Shown here: one piece after another, positions 8,710-17,515 of the stretch
Position numbering within the stretch: the first letter of the stretch is position 1
How the letters are laid out: each line of letters opens with the position of its first letter
NCBI RefSeq assembly: GCF_012102745.1
Contig: NZ_JAAVSY010000001.1
Location: 310,001 to 374,000, forward strand
Length of the DNA stretch: 64,000 bases
Direction of reading: 5' to 3'
Origin: Haematospirillum sp. H4485
GTDB lineage: Bacteria > Pseudomonadota > Alphaproteobacteria > Rhodospirillales > Rhodospirillaceae
The notes under the pieces: model-generated
What the model was told of the DNA's origin: nothing
The model's input: the letters and a program-made list of their open reading frames with translations, nothing else
Database searches by the model: none
Translations under genes and position numbers: made by a program

Positions 8710-9803
8710 CTGCGTTGCTTCCGTTCTTGCCGCCGCGTCAGCATACAGCCTTTGTGGGACACAGCGATGCCGAGCAGGCTTTTCTACAAGCTTGGAACCA
8801 GGGGCGCGTGCACCATGCCTGGCTTTTTTCAGGAATGCGCGGCATTGGCAAGGCAACGCTTGCCATGCGGATTGCCCGGTTTGTACTTTCTGATCGTGCC
8901 GTAGTCGGGAAAACCACCCTTGCTGTTTCAGAAGATGATCCGGTTTGCTCCCACATCGCCCAAGACACGCACGGTGATTTTCGTGTTCTGGAGCGGACGT
9001 GGGACGAAAAGCGCAAGCGTTTGAAGGGCGATATCCCTGTCGATGACATACGATCCCTCGGCGAGTGGTTGTCGATGACATCCTCTCGCGGCGGATGGCG
9101 CGTTGTACTGATCGATACAGCCGATGACATGAACAGGAACAGCGCCAATGCGCTGCTGAAAATTCTGGAGGAACCGCCGCAGCGGACCCTGTTCCTGGTG
9201 CTGTCGCATTGCCCGGGGCGTTTACTGCCGACGTTGCGCAGCCGCTGCCGTCATGTTCCCATGCGTCCGCTTCCTGAAGCGCAGTGTCAGGAATTGATGG
9301 AGCGTTATGCGGCCTCCTCTCTGGATGTTGTGTCCCGTCGCATCCTTGTGCAGCTGGGCGAGGGCAGTATTGGCCAAGCCCTCGATCTTGCCAGCCAAGG
9401 GGGGGTAGAACATTATCAGTCCTTGATGGGGATTCTGCGCAATGTATTGGAAGGCCCCCCTGATCTACCTGCATTGTATACCTTTGCTGATACGGTCAGC
9501 CGAACAGAGGATGTCTTTCGCCTCGCAACTGATTTGATGCTGTGGTGGTTGGGACGCGCGATCCGCTATGCCGGGCGTGAGATGGAATGCCCGGTGATTG
9601 TTCAGGATGATGCCTCTCTTGCAAGGATAGTTCTTGCGGCAGCTCCCCTTGATCAACTGATCGAAGTATGGGAAAAGATCAGGGCTTTGTTCGAGCGAGC
9701 CGAGGCTGTGCATCTTGATAGAAAACAGGTTTTTATCAGTGCCGTACTGTCTCTTCAGGCGCTGGTCCGTTCCGTTCCGCAAACAGCTTCTTCTGTTCGC
9801 TGA
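8706..9803 (+). CDS. holB: DNA polymerase III subunit delta prime
   Basis: Clamp-loader AAA+ subunit that helps open and load the beta clamp. Walker A-like GMRGIGKAT lies at residues 43-51. The sensor and arginine-finger region includes NSANALLKILEEPP and the trailing SHCPGRLLPTLRSRC, where SRC is the conserved SRC motif of clamp-loader subunits. The four zinc-binding cysteines of the E. coli protein are not obvious in the segment between Walker A and B (HIAQDTHGDFRVLERTWDE), as in many alphaproteobacterial homologues. It overlaps tmk by 4 bases and ends 23 bases before metG. Confidence 0.95.
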   Translation: MTALLPFLPPRQHTAFVGHSDAEQAFLQAWNQGRVHHAWLFSGMRGIGKATLAMRIARFVLSDRAVVGKTTLAVSEDDPVCSHIAQDTHGDFRVLERTWDEKRKRLKGDIPVDDIRSLGEWLSMTSSRGGWRVVLIDTADDMNRNSANALLKILEEPPQRTLFLVLSHCPGRLLPTLRSRCRHVPMRPLPEAQCQELMERYAASSLDVVSRRILVQLGEGSIGQALDLASQGGVEHYQSLMGILRNVLEGPPDLPALYTFADTVSRTEDVFRLATDLMLWWLGRAIRYAGREMECPVIVQDDASLARIVLAAAPLDQLIEVWEKIRALFERAEAVHLDRKQVFISAVLSLQALVRSVPQTASSVR

Positions 9804-9826
9804 CGGCCTATTTTCAGGAGATACCC

Positions 9827-11389
9827 GTGATGACCGGGTCAAGGTCTTATTACGTTACAACCCCGATTTATTATGTGAATGACCGGCCGCATATCGGTCA
9901 TGCCTATACCACCTTGGCATGCGATGTGCTGGCCCGCTTCAAGCGGCTGGACGGGTATCGGGTGATGTTTCTGACCGGAACCGATGAACACGGGCAAAAG
10001 GTTGAGAAATCGGCTCATGCAAAAGGGATAGATCCTCAGGCCTTTACGGATGAGGTTTCCCGCAATTTCCGGGATCTTGCGTCGGTCATGAAATACAGCC
10101 ATGACGACTTTATTCGTACGACCGAGCCGCGTCACAAGGCTGCTTGTGCTGCGTTGTGGAAGCGGCTTGTCGACAGGGGCGATATTTATGCTGGAAAATA
10201 TGCAGGCTGGTATGCCGTACGTGATGAAGCATTTTATGCAGAAAGTGAGTTGCAAACGGCGCCCGACGGCACGCGCATGGCTCCAACAGGTGCTCCTGTG
10301 GAGTGGGTGGAAGAGCCAAGCTACTTTTTCCGTCTTTCGGCTTGGCAGGACAAGCTGCTGCAGTTTTATGACGAGCATCCTGACTTTATTGCGCCGGAAA
10401 GTCGCCGGAATGAGGTGATCAGTTTCGTTGAAGGTGGATTGCAGGATTTGTCGGTATCCCGCACCACGTTCCGGTGGGGGGTTCCCGTTCCGGGCGACAG
10501 CGAGCATATCATGTACGTCTGGCTGGATGCCCTGACCAATTATCTGACGGCGACAGGTTATCCAGATACGGGGCATGAACGATACAAGGCGTTCTGGCCC
10601 GCAAATCTGCATATGGTTGGCAAGGATATCCTGCGCTTTCATGCTGTTTACTGGCCAGCCTTCCTGATGGCAGCCGATTTGCCTCTGCCAAAGAGGATCT
10701 TTGCTCATGGCTGGTGGACGAATGAAGGACAAAAGATTTCCAAGTCGCTGGGCAATGTCATTGACCCCTACGAACTGGTTGGAACGTTCGGTCTTGATCA
10801 GACCCGCTACTTTTTGCTGAGGGAAGTTCCTTTCGGCAATGACGGTGTTTTTTCGCGTCAGGCCTTTGTCCGGCGGATGAATACTGAACTGGCCAATGAC
10901 CTTGGGAACCTGGTCCAGAGGACCCTGTCCATGATTGCCAAGAACTGTGGCGGCAAGGTCCCGGAGGTTGGTGTTCTGGAAGACAGCGACCGCCACATGC
11001 TGGATTCCGCTTATGGCCTGCTGGATGTCTTGAGGGAGCAGCTGGATCGTCAGGCGTTCCATGAGGCTTTGGAGAGTATCTGGGTTGTTGTGCGGGCCGC
11101 CAACGCCTATGTTGATCACCAGGCGCCGTGGTCCTTGCGCAAGACGGATCTCAAGCGGATGGAAACCGTTCTCTGGGTGTTGGCAGAATCAATTCGTCAG
11201 GTTGCCTTGCTGATGCAGGCGTTTGTTCCGGATGGAGCCGGGCGGATTCTGGATCAGTTGGGTCTGGGGCAGGAGCAGCGTAGCTTTGACACATTTGGTC
11301 CCCGGTTTGCCCTTGTTACAGGATCGGAATTGCCTGCGCCGCAGGGTATCTTCCCCCGCTATGTCGAGGAAGAGGTTGTGCGTTCGTGA
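9827..11389 (+). CDS. metG: Methionyl-tRNA synthetase
   Basis: Charges initiator and elongator tRNA-Met. HIGH appears as HIGHAYTTLACDVLARF near residue 24 and KMSKS as KISKSLGNVIDPYEL near residue 303. The 520-residue form lacks the C-terminal EMAP/dimerisation domain. The CP domain YAGWYAVRDEAFY has lost the four-cysteine zinc knuckle, placing it with the zinc-less short MetRS type common in alphaproteobacteria. Two adjacent starts are possible, GTG 9827 and ATG 9830, with AGGAG 6 or 9 bases upstream; the choice changes one residue. Its stop overlaps tatD. Confidence 0.98.
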   Translation: MMTGSRSYYVTTPIYYVNDRPHIGHAYTTLACDVLARFKRLDGYRVMFLTGTDEHGQKVEKSAHAKGIDPQAFTDEVSRNFRDLASVMKYSHDDFIRTTEPRHKAACAALWKRLVDRGDIYAGKYAGWYAVRDEAFYAESELQTAPDGTRMAPTGAPVEWVEEPSYFFRLSAWQDKLLQFYDEHPDFIAPESRRNEVISFVEGGLQDLSVSRTTFRWGVPVPGDSEHIMYVWLDALTNYLTATGYPDTGHERYKAFWPANLHMVGKDILRFHAVYWPAFLMAADLPLPKRIFAHGWWTNEGQKISKSLGNVIDPYELVGTFGLDQTRYFLLREVPFGNDGVFSRQAFVRRMNTELANDLGNLVQRTLSMIAKNCGGKVPEVGVLEDSDRHMLDSAYGLLDVLREQLDRQAFHEALESIWVVVRAANAYVDHQAPWSLRKTDLKRMETVLWVLAESIRQVALLMQAFVPDGAGRILDQLGLGQEQRSFDTFGPRFALVTGSELPAPQGIFPRYVEEEVVRS

Positions 11390-12177
11390 TGCTTGTTGAC
11401 AGTCACTGCCATCTTGATTTCCCGGACTTTTCGGATACCTTGCCCGACGTTGTTTCGCGTGCTCGTTCTGCTGGCGTCTCAACCCTGTTGACGATTTGTA
11501 CGCATCTTTCACGCTTTGACGGTGTGCTGGCTGTTGCAGAGCGTTTTGATTCTGTGTGGTGCAGTGTGGGCATTCACCCGCACGAGGCCGGCCATGAACG
11601 CCTTGAGGATGCAGAAACGTTGTTGCGTCTTGCCGATCATCCCAAGGTTGTGGCTTTCGGGGAGACCGGGCTTGACTATCATTACGAGCATAGCCCGCGC
11701 GAGGACCAGAAAAGGACCTTTCGCCTGCATATGAAGGCCGCGCGGCAGTCCGGGCTGCCTGTCATTATTCATACCCGTGATGCTGAAGAGGATACTGCAA
11801 CGCTTTTGCGGCAGGAAATGGACGCCGGGCCATTCCCGGGTGTTCTGCATTGCTTCAGTTCATCCTATGAATTGGGAAAGATAGCGGTTGATCTGGGTCT
11901 CTATATTTCCCTGTCGGGTATTATTACGTTCCGCAAGGCTGACGTATTGAGGGAAGCAGTTCGTGCGCTGCCGCTGGATCGTATGCTGGTTGAAACGGAT
12001 TCTCCTTACCTTGCCCCGGTTCCCATGCGTGGTCAGTGCAATGAGCCATCCTTTACGGTCCTGACGGCGCGCAAACTGGCCGAGATCAAGGGGATTTCAG
12101 AAGATGAGGTTGCCCGGATCACAACAGAAAATTTTTTCCGTCTTTTTTCAAAGGTAAAGCGTCCGGGATCTGTTTGA
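11389..12177 (+). CDS. tatD: TatD-family metal-dependent DNase
   Basis: A TIM-barrel metallohydrolase of the TatD/YcfH group, described as a 3'-5' exonuclease and implicated in DNA quality control. Metal ligands are visible: HCH in DSHCHLDFP at the N-terminus, the Glu in AFGETGLDYHYEHS, the His in VIIHTRDAEED, the His in GVLHCFSSS and the Asp in LVETDSPYLAPVPMRG. About 262 residues, the normal size. The start overlaps the metG stop (TGATG, ATG 11389); GTG 11386 is also in frame. Position after metG is the standard one for this gene. Confidence 0.96.
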   Translation: MLVDSHCHLDFPDFSDTLPDVVSRARSAGVSTLLTICTHLSRFDGVLAVAERFDSVWCSVGIHPHEAGHERLEDAETLLRLADHPKVVAFGETGLDYHYEHSPREDQKRTFRLHMKAARQSGLPVIIHTRDAEEDTATLLRQEMDAGPFPGVLHCFSSSYELGKIAVDLGLYISLSGIITFRKADVLREAVRALPLDRMLVETDSPYLAPVPMRGQCNEPSFTVLTARKLAEIKGISEDEVARITTENFFRLFSKVKRPGSV

Positions 12178-12193
12178 TATAAAGGGATAGGCT

Positions 12194-12988
12194 GTGAAAG
12201 TAACAGTTCTGGGATGCGGTGTTTCAAGTGGTGTTCCTTCCCTGGAATCCGGGTGGGGAGCTTGTGACCCCACTCATCCCCGTAACCGTCGTTCACGGGC
12301 ATCTATCTTGATCGAAGAGAAGGGATACCGCCTTCTGGTCGATACGTCGCCTGATTTGCGTTGTCAGCTTCTGGATGCAGGCGTTACCCGCTTGGACGGG
12401 GTACTCTATACTCATGCCCATGCGGACCATACGCATGGTATTGATGACCTGAGGGGCATTAACAGAAATATTGGTGGGCCGCTTCCCACATGGGCGGATG
12501 ATGCAACCTTTACGCATATCCAGTCTTGTTTTGCTTATGCCTTTGAAGGCATTCCACCAGGGCAACCGATCTTTCGCCCTTGGTTGCAGCGTCATCCGTT
12601 ACAGGACCAATTTATGGCTGGCCCGCTGTTGGTTCGCAGCTTTGTGCAGGATCATGGCTATAGCCTGAGCCAAGGCGTACGGATTGGATCCTTTGCCTAC
12701 TCTACTGATGTTGTGCGCCTTTCTGATCAAGCATTTTCTATCCTTGAGGGTGTTGATACCTGGATTGTCGGTGTTTTCTCAGATCAGGCGCATCCAACGC
12801 ATGCCCATGTTGATCTTGCCCTAAGCTGGATTGAACGCGTCCGTCCCCGGCGCGCTGTGTTTACGCATATGGGCAACAGACTGGACTATGATGTTCTTAA
12901 GAACTCATTGCCAGCGGGTGTGGAGCCGGCGTGGGATGGTATGGTTCTGGATATCCCGGACAATGAAAAAGCGCCACCTTTTGGGTAA
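12194..12988 (+). CDS. PhnP-like metallo-beta-lactamase-fold hydrolase
   Basis: A 264-residue MBL-fold protein of the COG1235/PhnP group, many of which are cyclic phosphodiesterases; the natural substrate here is not evident. The metal site is clear: HAHADH in LYTHAHADHTHGIDDLR near residue 73, plus further His and Asp residues in SFAYSTDVV, and HPTHAHVDLAL and THMGNRLDYD downstream. The N-terminal GCGVSSGVPSLESGWGACDP is the family signature. The start is GTG 12194, 17 bases after tatD, so it belongs to the same operon; the tatD-MBL pairing is common in alphaproteobacteria. Its last codons overlap the minus-strand terminator that serves sodB. Confidence 0.93.
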   Translation: MKVTVLGCGVSSGVPSLESGWGACDPTHPRNRRSRASILIEEKGYRLLVDTSPDLRCQLLDAGVTRLDGVLYTHAHADHTHGIDDLRGINRNIGGPLPTWADDATFTHIQSCFAYAFEGIPPGQPIFRPWLQRHPLQDQFMAGPLLVRSFVQDHGYSLSQGVRIGSFAYSTDVVRLSDQAFSILEGVDTWIVGVFSDQAHPTHAHVDLALSWIERVRPRRAVFTHMGNRLDYDVLKNSLPAGVEPAWDGMVLDIPDNEKAPPFG

Positions 12989-12997
12989 GGCGGCGCC
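12966..12997 (-). terminator. Intrinsic terminator for sodB
   Basis: On the minus strand GGCGCCGCCTT (12997-12987) pairs with AAGGTGGCGC (12980-12971) and is followed directly by five Ts (12970-12966). It lies inside the 3' end of the plus-strand metallohydrolase gene, covering its stop codon. Confidence 0.75.
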
Positions 12998-13034
12998 TGT
13001 TTCATGAATCTGCAGGTTCACTGCGCAGTGTTTC

Positions 13035-13634
13035 TCAGCACGAACGAGCAAGGTTGGCGTTGACAAATTCCCAGTTGACCAAGTGGTTCAGGAAGGTGTC
13101 AACAAAATCAGGGCGACGGTTCTGGAAGTCGAGGTAGTAGGCATGCTCCCAGACATCCACCGTCAGCAGTGCATTCTGGCCGTGCACCATCGGTGTTTCT
13201 GCATTTGGTGTCTTGACGATCTTCAGGGTGCCATTGTCCAGAACCAGCCAAGCCCAGCCCGAACCAAACTGTCCGACAGCGGCCGCCTTGAAGTCTTCAC
13301 GGAACTTTTCGTAAGATCCGAATGTGGCGGTAATCTTCTCTGCAATGATGCCAACAGGTGCACCGCCCCCGTTGGGCTTCATACAATGCCAGAAGAATGT
13401 GTGATTCCAGACCTGGGCGGCATTGTTGAAAACAGGCGTATTACCCGTCTTCCAGGATTCCAGGACAATCTCCTCCAGAGCTTTACCTGACAGTGGTGAG
13501 TCTTTCAGGAGATTATTCAGGTTTACAACATAGGCGTTGTGGTGCTTGCCATAGTGAAAGTCAAACGTCTGGACCGACATGTGTGGCTCCAGCGCGGTCT
13601 TGTCATAGGGCAGGGGCGGAAGTTCAAAGGTCAT
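13035..13634 (-). CDS. sodB: Superoxide dismutase, Fe/Mn family
   Basis: Converts superoxide to oxygen and hydrogen peroxide in the cytoplasm. The 199-residue protein has the metal ligands His27 (FDFHYGKHH), the His of VWNHTFFWH near residue 74, and the Asp and His of [18 protein letters not shown]. The sequence pattern ([21 protein letters not shown]) resembles iron-type enzymes more than manganese-type, though metal use cannot be proved from sequence. ATG 13634 has GAGAGGA upstream; longer in-frame starts up to 13763 run through a non-conserved stretch. It is transcribed toward the metallohydrolase and ends at a good hairpin terminator. Confidence 0.96.
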   Translation of the reverse strand: MTFELPPLPYDKTALEPHMSVQTFDFHYGKHHNAYVVNLNNLLKDSPLSGKALEEIVLESWKTGNTPVFNNAAQVWNHTFFWHCMKPNGGGAPVGIIAEKITATFGSYEKFREDFKAAAVGQFGSGWAWLVLDNGTLKIVKTPNAETPMVHGQNALLTVDVWEHAYYLDFQNRRPDFVDTFLNHLVNWEFVNANLARSC

Positions 13635-13766
13635 AACGGTCCTCTCGAACATGATGGTGCGGACTGTATCCGGTGCAGGGCAAACTTTCCCTGCGCAGAA
13701 CATAAGAAGGCCATGAAAAAAAGAAAAGCCCCCAGCAAGAAGGGAATGTGCCTGATGTGGCATATA

Positions 13767-15005
13767 CTAACGCGACAGCGCTGCTTGTGCCGCTGCTATA
13801 CCTGACACCGCCGCACCTTCCAAGGTACAGGGGAGTCCGGTTGCCGTCCAGTCTCCGGCAAGCCACACGTTATTCCAACAGGTTTGTGTTGGCGGACGCA
13901 GGAGGTCCGTTTCCTGTGTCAGCATAAGGGTTGCGGCGCGTTCTTTGATCAGGCGGGCAGGGGGGATATGGCCTGCCAAGCTCAGAACATCTTTAACCTC
14001 TTCCCACAGCAGGGATAAAAGACGCTCCGCACTGATCGAGAGCAGCATCCGGGATACGCCAATATTGGCGCTGACAAGGGAACCCTTGGTCTGTATCCAA
14101 TCGCACAGCCCACCGATAACGCCGACCAACTGATGATCCCGATGCTCGGGGATACGGAAATGGGCTGTGATGATCGGGCTCATGGGAAGTTCCGGAATGT
14201 TTGGCAGTAACCTGTGTGCTGCGCGGGCCGGTACGGCGAGAATGATTTTGTCAGATTCTTGAATTGTCAGCGTGCCATTCCTGGCCCGAAAGCCTGTCAT
14301 TATGGAACCAGACAGAGATACCTGCTGAACCGGGCTTTCAAGGCAGAACCGGCCACCTTGCGCTTCAATCGTATGTATCAGGGGAAGGATCAGGTCACGG
14401 GTGTAACCTGTTCGGGGCACCAGTGGCTCCATGGCCTGCGCACCACGGAAAAATGTTTTGCGGAGAACATCCCTGAGAGGGTTCCAGGATACAACAGGAA
14501 CCGGCGTATTGGTGACAGCAAGTGCCAGAGGCTGCACAAGATGCGTGTAGATAGGGTGCCCAATGTGGTGTTCCATCTGCTCCGGATTCAGACTGCGGTT
14601 CAGCAGGTGCAAAAGCCTTATATGCTCGAGAAAAGAAGCCCCGGCAACGCGGCGTCCCGGGTGACATAACCACCAAGGAAACCATCCGCGATTAGGTTGA
14701 AGGCACCATGCTTTGTTGGAAGCGAGGTCAAAGAAATCAAAGCGGGCAGGATGCTGGATCCATTGGTCTTGGGCGTTACACTGTGTGATCAGTGTTCGTA
14801 AAGCTTGATTCGCGGACAGAACAAGGTGCGTCCCACAGTCAATATCCTGTCCTAGGTCAGGATCGTTAAAAGACCGGCAGCGCCCACCAAGTTGTGAGGT
14901 GGCCTCGTATACAATGGGTCGCGCATTGTTTCTGCACACTTCCAGTGCCGCAGACAGGCCGGCCAGTCCTCCCCCTATAATATGGACTGTCGGCCATTCT
15001 TTCAT
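13767..15005 (-). CDS. hpnE: Hydroxysqualene dehydroxylase HpnE
   Basis: A FAD-dependent amine-oxidase/phytoene-desaturase-like enzyme that reduces hydroxysqualene to squalene in the bacterial HpnCDE route to hopanoids. An N-terminal dinucleotide-binding motif VHIIGGGLAGLSAALE (G11-G16) is followed by the FAD pyrophosphate block YEATSQLGGRCRSF. The C-terminal FAD motif is NVWLAGDWTATGLPCTLEGAAVSG. Length 412 residues. ATG 15005 overlaps the stop of the preceding hpnCD gene by 4 bases, so translation is coupled. Cyclisation to hopene needs squalene-hopene cyclase, which is not in this window. Confidence 0.94.
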   Translation of the reverse strand: MKEWPTVHIIGGGLAGLSAALEVCRNNARPIVYEATSQLGGRCRSFNDPDLGQDIDCGTHLVLSANQALRTLITQCNAQDQWIQHPARFDFFDLASNKAWCLQPNRGWFPWWLCHPGRRVAGASFLEHIRLLHLLNRSLNPEQMEHHIGHPIYTHLVQPLALAVTNTPVPVVSWNPLRDVLRKTFFRGAQAMEPLVPRTGYTRDLILPLIHTIEAQGGRFCLESPVQQVSLSGSIMTGFRARNGTLTIQESDKIILAVPARAAHRLLPNIPELPMSPIITAHFRIPEHRDHQLVGVIGGLCDWIQTKGSLVSANIGVSRMLLSISAERLLSLLWEEVKDVLSLAGHIPPARLIKERAATLMLTQETDLLRPPTQTCWNNVWLAGDWTATGLPCTLEGAAVSGIAAAQAALSR

Positions 15006-16582
15006 CGGAAGCACCCGGCCAGAATTCCCTTGATCCGGGCAAAACGGGAAGGATGTACCCGCCCTGTTATATGACAGAACAAGCCCCAATATGTTGCCAA
15101 CATCAGAAGGGCAGGCCACATACGTATACGAGTGGTCCAGGGCAGTTTCTCAAGGGCTTCCCCGGCACGGTCGAACTGCTGTTCTGTAGCGTGAGCAAAA
15201 GCTTGCCTGGAGAAAGCAACCGGGTCCGGCTGTTCACGTGCTGCATCCAGAAGACTGGAGGGAAGATAAAAACGCCCCCGGCTGGTGTCTTCATCCAGAT
15301 CCCGCAGGATATTTGTATATTGCAAGGCTCTTCCGGCCTGATCTGCAAAGCTTCGAACCAGAGGGGTATTGCCCATGCCAAGGATGAAAAGAATAACCCG
15401 TCCGACAGCACCGGCAACACACTGGCAATAGTGGTCCAGGCTGGCCTGATCCGGAGGAGGATAGAACGCTGGATCAAGGTCCATGCAGCATCCTGCCAAG
15501 ACAGCTTGCAGTTCATGTCGGGGTAGATCGCCACGGAGCAATGATTCTGCAAGTGGAATGGCAAGAACAGGATCAGGGCACGGGAAATTGCCAGGATTAC
15601 ACAGAAAGTGCCCCCAGTCATCAAGCTCTGCTTGTCTGTATGCCCGTGGCTGATCGCTGTCTGCGCAGTCATCAACAGCCCTGCAGAACAGATAAAATAT
15701 TGTCATAAGATCCCGTTTCCGAGATGGAAGAAGCCTGATGACAAACCGGAAGCTGCTGCCAGTTTGTAACAACCTTTCTTGCAGAACTTTGCGGGCTGAT
15801 CTGTTGGGAAAAAAAGCCAGCAGGCATGCAGACAGCACGGTAAACAGGCTAAGCTTTCCTTGGTTCATTTTCAGGCGCGGAGATACCTTTTGCAACCTGC
15901 GGAGCAGGATTTCTGCCATGCCCAAGGCTACAGAAGCTTGGTATCGCAGACGTCTGTTTCGAATTGATGCGGGAAGAAAAGATGCAATCTCGAGCAGGCT
16001 TTCCACCTGTTGCAGACAGCGTTCCAGAACACTTTGCATGCGCGAAGACTCAAGCGAACCGGAAAGATCGGCCGGATTCAGTCCAGCCTCACGCAACCAT
16101 GTTGCGGGCATGTAGACACGTTGCAGGACAAGAATGTCATGGCGTATATCCTGCACATGATTCAAGATTTGGTGTGCACAGCACAGGGCGTCAGCCGGGC
16201 GTCTGTCGTGGTACGATTCTTCGTGTATATCCAGCAGGAAATGACCAACAGGAACCGCTGAATATGTGCAGTACCGGATCAGGTTATCGAAGGTTTCAAT
16301 ATGGGTTCCCCTTGCATCCTGTAGAAAAGCCTTCATCATCGTCCGGGCATGAGCCTGGTCCTGCGGAGCTTTGACTTCCCTTGGCAGGTTGTCCTCCAAG
16401 GCCATAAGCTTGGCGATCTTGTCTTTTGTCGACAGGACAGGGTTATCAGCGATATCGTCAGCTTTCCGTACATAATGATAAAAGGTCAGCACACGCCGAC
16501 GTAAGGAGGAGTCAAGAAAGCGGGCGACCGGAAAATTCTCGTCCGATGGTGTTTTTGCAGCATATGTCACCATCCGTGTCAC
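15002..16582 (-). CDS. Fused HpnC-HpnD: two squalene-synthase-family domains in one polypeptide
   Basis: A 526-residue continuous frame holding two trans-isoprenyl synthase domains that are normally separate genes. Residues about 1-265 resemble HpnC (ENFPVARFL near 15, first Asp motif ADDIAD at 41-46, second NHVQDIRHD at 141-149). Residues about 270-526 resemble HpnD (SSFRFVIRLLPSRKRDLM, DDCAD at 304-308, NILRDLDED at 424-432 followed by GRFYLP). In the known pathway HpnD makes presqualene diphosphate from two farnesyl diphosphates, HpnC converts it to hydroxysqualene and HpnE finishes squalene. All four Asp-rich motifs are intact, so both halves look active. The start is GTG 16582 with AAGGAA upstream; ATG 16573 is an alternative. 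It is coupled to hpnE. Confidence 0.93.
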   Translation of the reverse strand: MTRMVTYAAKTPSDENFPVARFLDSSLRRRVLTFYHYVRKADDIADNPVLSTKDKIAKLMALEDNLPREVKAPQDQAHARTMMKAFLQDARGTHIETFDNLIRYCTYSAVPVGHFLLDIHEESYHDRRPADALCCAHQILNHVQDIRHDILVLQRVYMPATWLREAGLNPADLSGSLESSRMQSVLERCLQQVESLLEIASFLPASIRNRRLRYQASVALGMAEILLRRLQKVSPRLKMNQGKLSLFTVLSACLLAFFPNRSARKVLQERLLQTGSSFRFVIRLLPSRKRDLMTIFYLFCRAVDDCADSDQPRAYRQAELDDWGHFLCNPGNFPCPDPVLAIPLAESLLRGDLPRHELQAVLAGCCMDLDPAFYPPPDQASLDHYCQCVAGAVGRVILFILGMGNTPLVRSFADQAGRALQYTNILRDLDEDTSRGRFYLPSSLLDAAREQPDPVAFSRQAFAHATEQQFDRAGEALEKLPWTTRIRMWPALLMLATYWGLFCHITGRVHPSRFARIKGILAGCFR

Positions 16583-16669
16583 AGGGAAATGTTCCTTTTT
16601 GCAGTCTTTCCTTTTATATACCCGGCGGCTGGCGACATATCAGCTCTTCTTTATGGATGTCATCCCCAC

Positions 16670-17515
16670 ATGGATATTCATCAGCCGTTTTCCCAGGTGG
16701 CCAAGGATGTGAAGCGTCATGATCCTGTCCGTTTCCTGACAACCCTGTTTGTACCGGACAGGGTCCGTCCGGCCTTTTGGGCTTTGTATGCCTTTAATGC
16801 CGAGCTGGGACGTATACGGGATGCTGTTACGGAACAGATTCTTGGGCAGATTCGCTTTCAATGGTGGCGTGACACATTGGGGAATCTGGAGGCCGGTGTT
16901 GTTGCCAAGTCTCCTGTTGTGCAAGACCTAGCACCCTTGGTCCATACGTATAATGTTCCCGTTTCTTTGTTATGCCATATTGTGGATGCCCGATCTGCAG
17001 AAGTAGAGAGCCTTCCTTTCGAAACGGAACACGCCCTGGAACAGTATTGTGACGGCTATGGTGGTGCTTTGGCAGAAGCCGTATGCAGGATTGGTGGCGT
17101 TCATGACGAGGTTGTTGTCAGTGCGGCTCGTCAGGTTGGGCAGGCCGCTGTTGTTGCCCGAACCATGCTTCGGGTTCCGGCTTCTCTTGCTGCGGGGCAT
17201 TGCCCCGTTCCGTCCTGTGTTCTGGATGCCTTGAGGCTTGATCCGGGACAGCTTAGTGATCCCGATGCTGTGGCAAAGCTTGCCCCATGGAGCTTGGATT
17301 TGTGCCGGATGGGGCGTGCCATACTTGGTGCAGCCCGGCATAATGCCCCGCGTCCGCAACGCGATGTGTTGGCGGTTTTTCTGGAGGCCATGATCGCCGA
17401 GCGCACGTTCTCGATACTGGAGAGAAATGGTGGCAATCTGATCGATCCAGACCTGCACCGTCCGGATAACCGGGCTCTGGGGATGACATGGCGCGTCCTA
17501 CGAGGCCGGTGGTAA
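16670..17515 (+). CDS. Squalene/phytoene-synthase-fold protein, probably non-catalytic (NDUFAF6-like)
   Basis: A 281-residue member of the squalene/phytoene synthase family, divergent from hpnCD across 88 bases. It retains the fold signature RFLTTLFVPDRVRPAFWALYAFNAELGRI and IRFQWWRDTL. However, the first Asp-rich motif (DDxxD in enzymes) reads NAELGRIRD, and the usual second motif region reads YCDGYGGALAEAV. The sequence therefore looks closer to the NDUFAF6 branch, mitochondrial members of which assist complex I assembly without synthase chemistry. Both complex I (nuo) and hopanoid genes are in this window, so context does not decide the role. ATG 16670 was chosen because the conserved block begins soon after; GTG/ATG starts from 16589 lack conservation. 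Its 3' end overlaps the DUF2336 gene by 18 bases. Confidence 0.82.
   Translation: MDIHQPFSQVAKDVKRHDPVRFLTTLFVPDRVRPAFWALYAFNAELGRIRDAVTEQILGQIRFQWWRDTLGNLEAGVVAKSPVVQDLAPLVHTYNVPVSLLCHIVDARSAEVESLPFETEHALEQYCDGYGGALAEAVCRIGGVHDEVVVSAARQVGQAAVVARTMLRVPASLAAGHCPVPSCVLDALRLDPGQLSDPDAVAKLAPWSLDLCRMGRAILGAARHNAPRPQRDVLAVFLEAMIAERTFSILERNGGNLIDPDLHRPDNRALGMTWRVLRGRW

Noticed and set aside
9839-11119. 426-codon minus-strand frame inside metG
   Set aside because: It lies wholly antisense to a well-supported synthetase gene, has no recognisable domain and its length follows from metG codon use.
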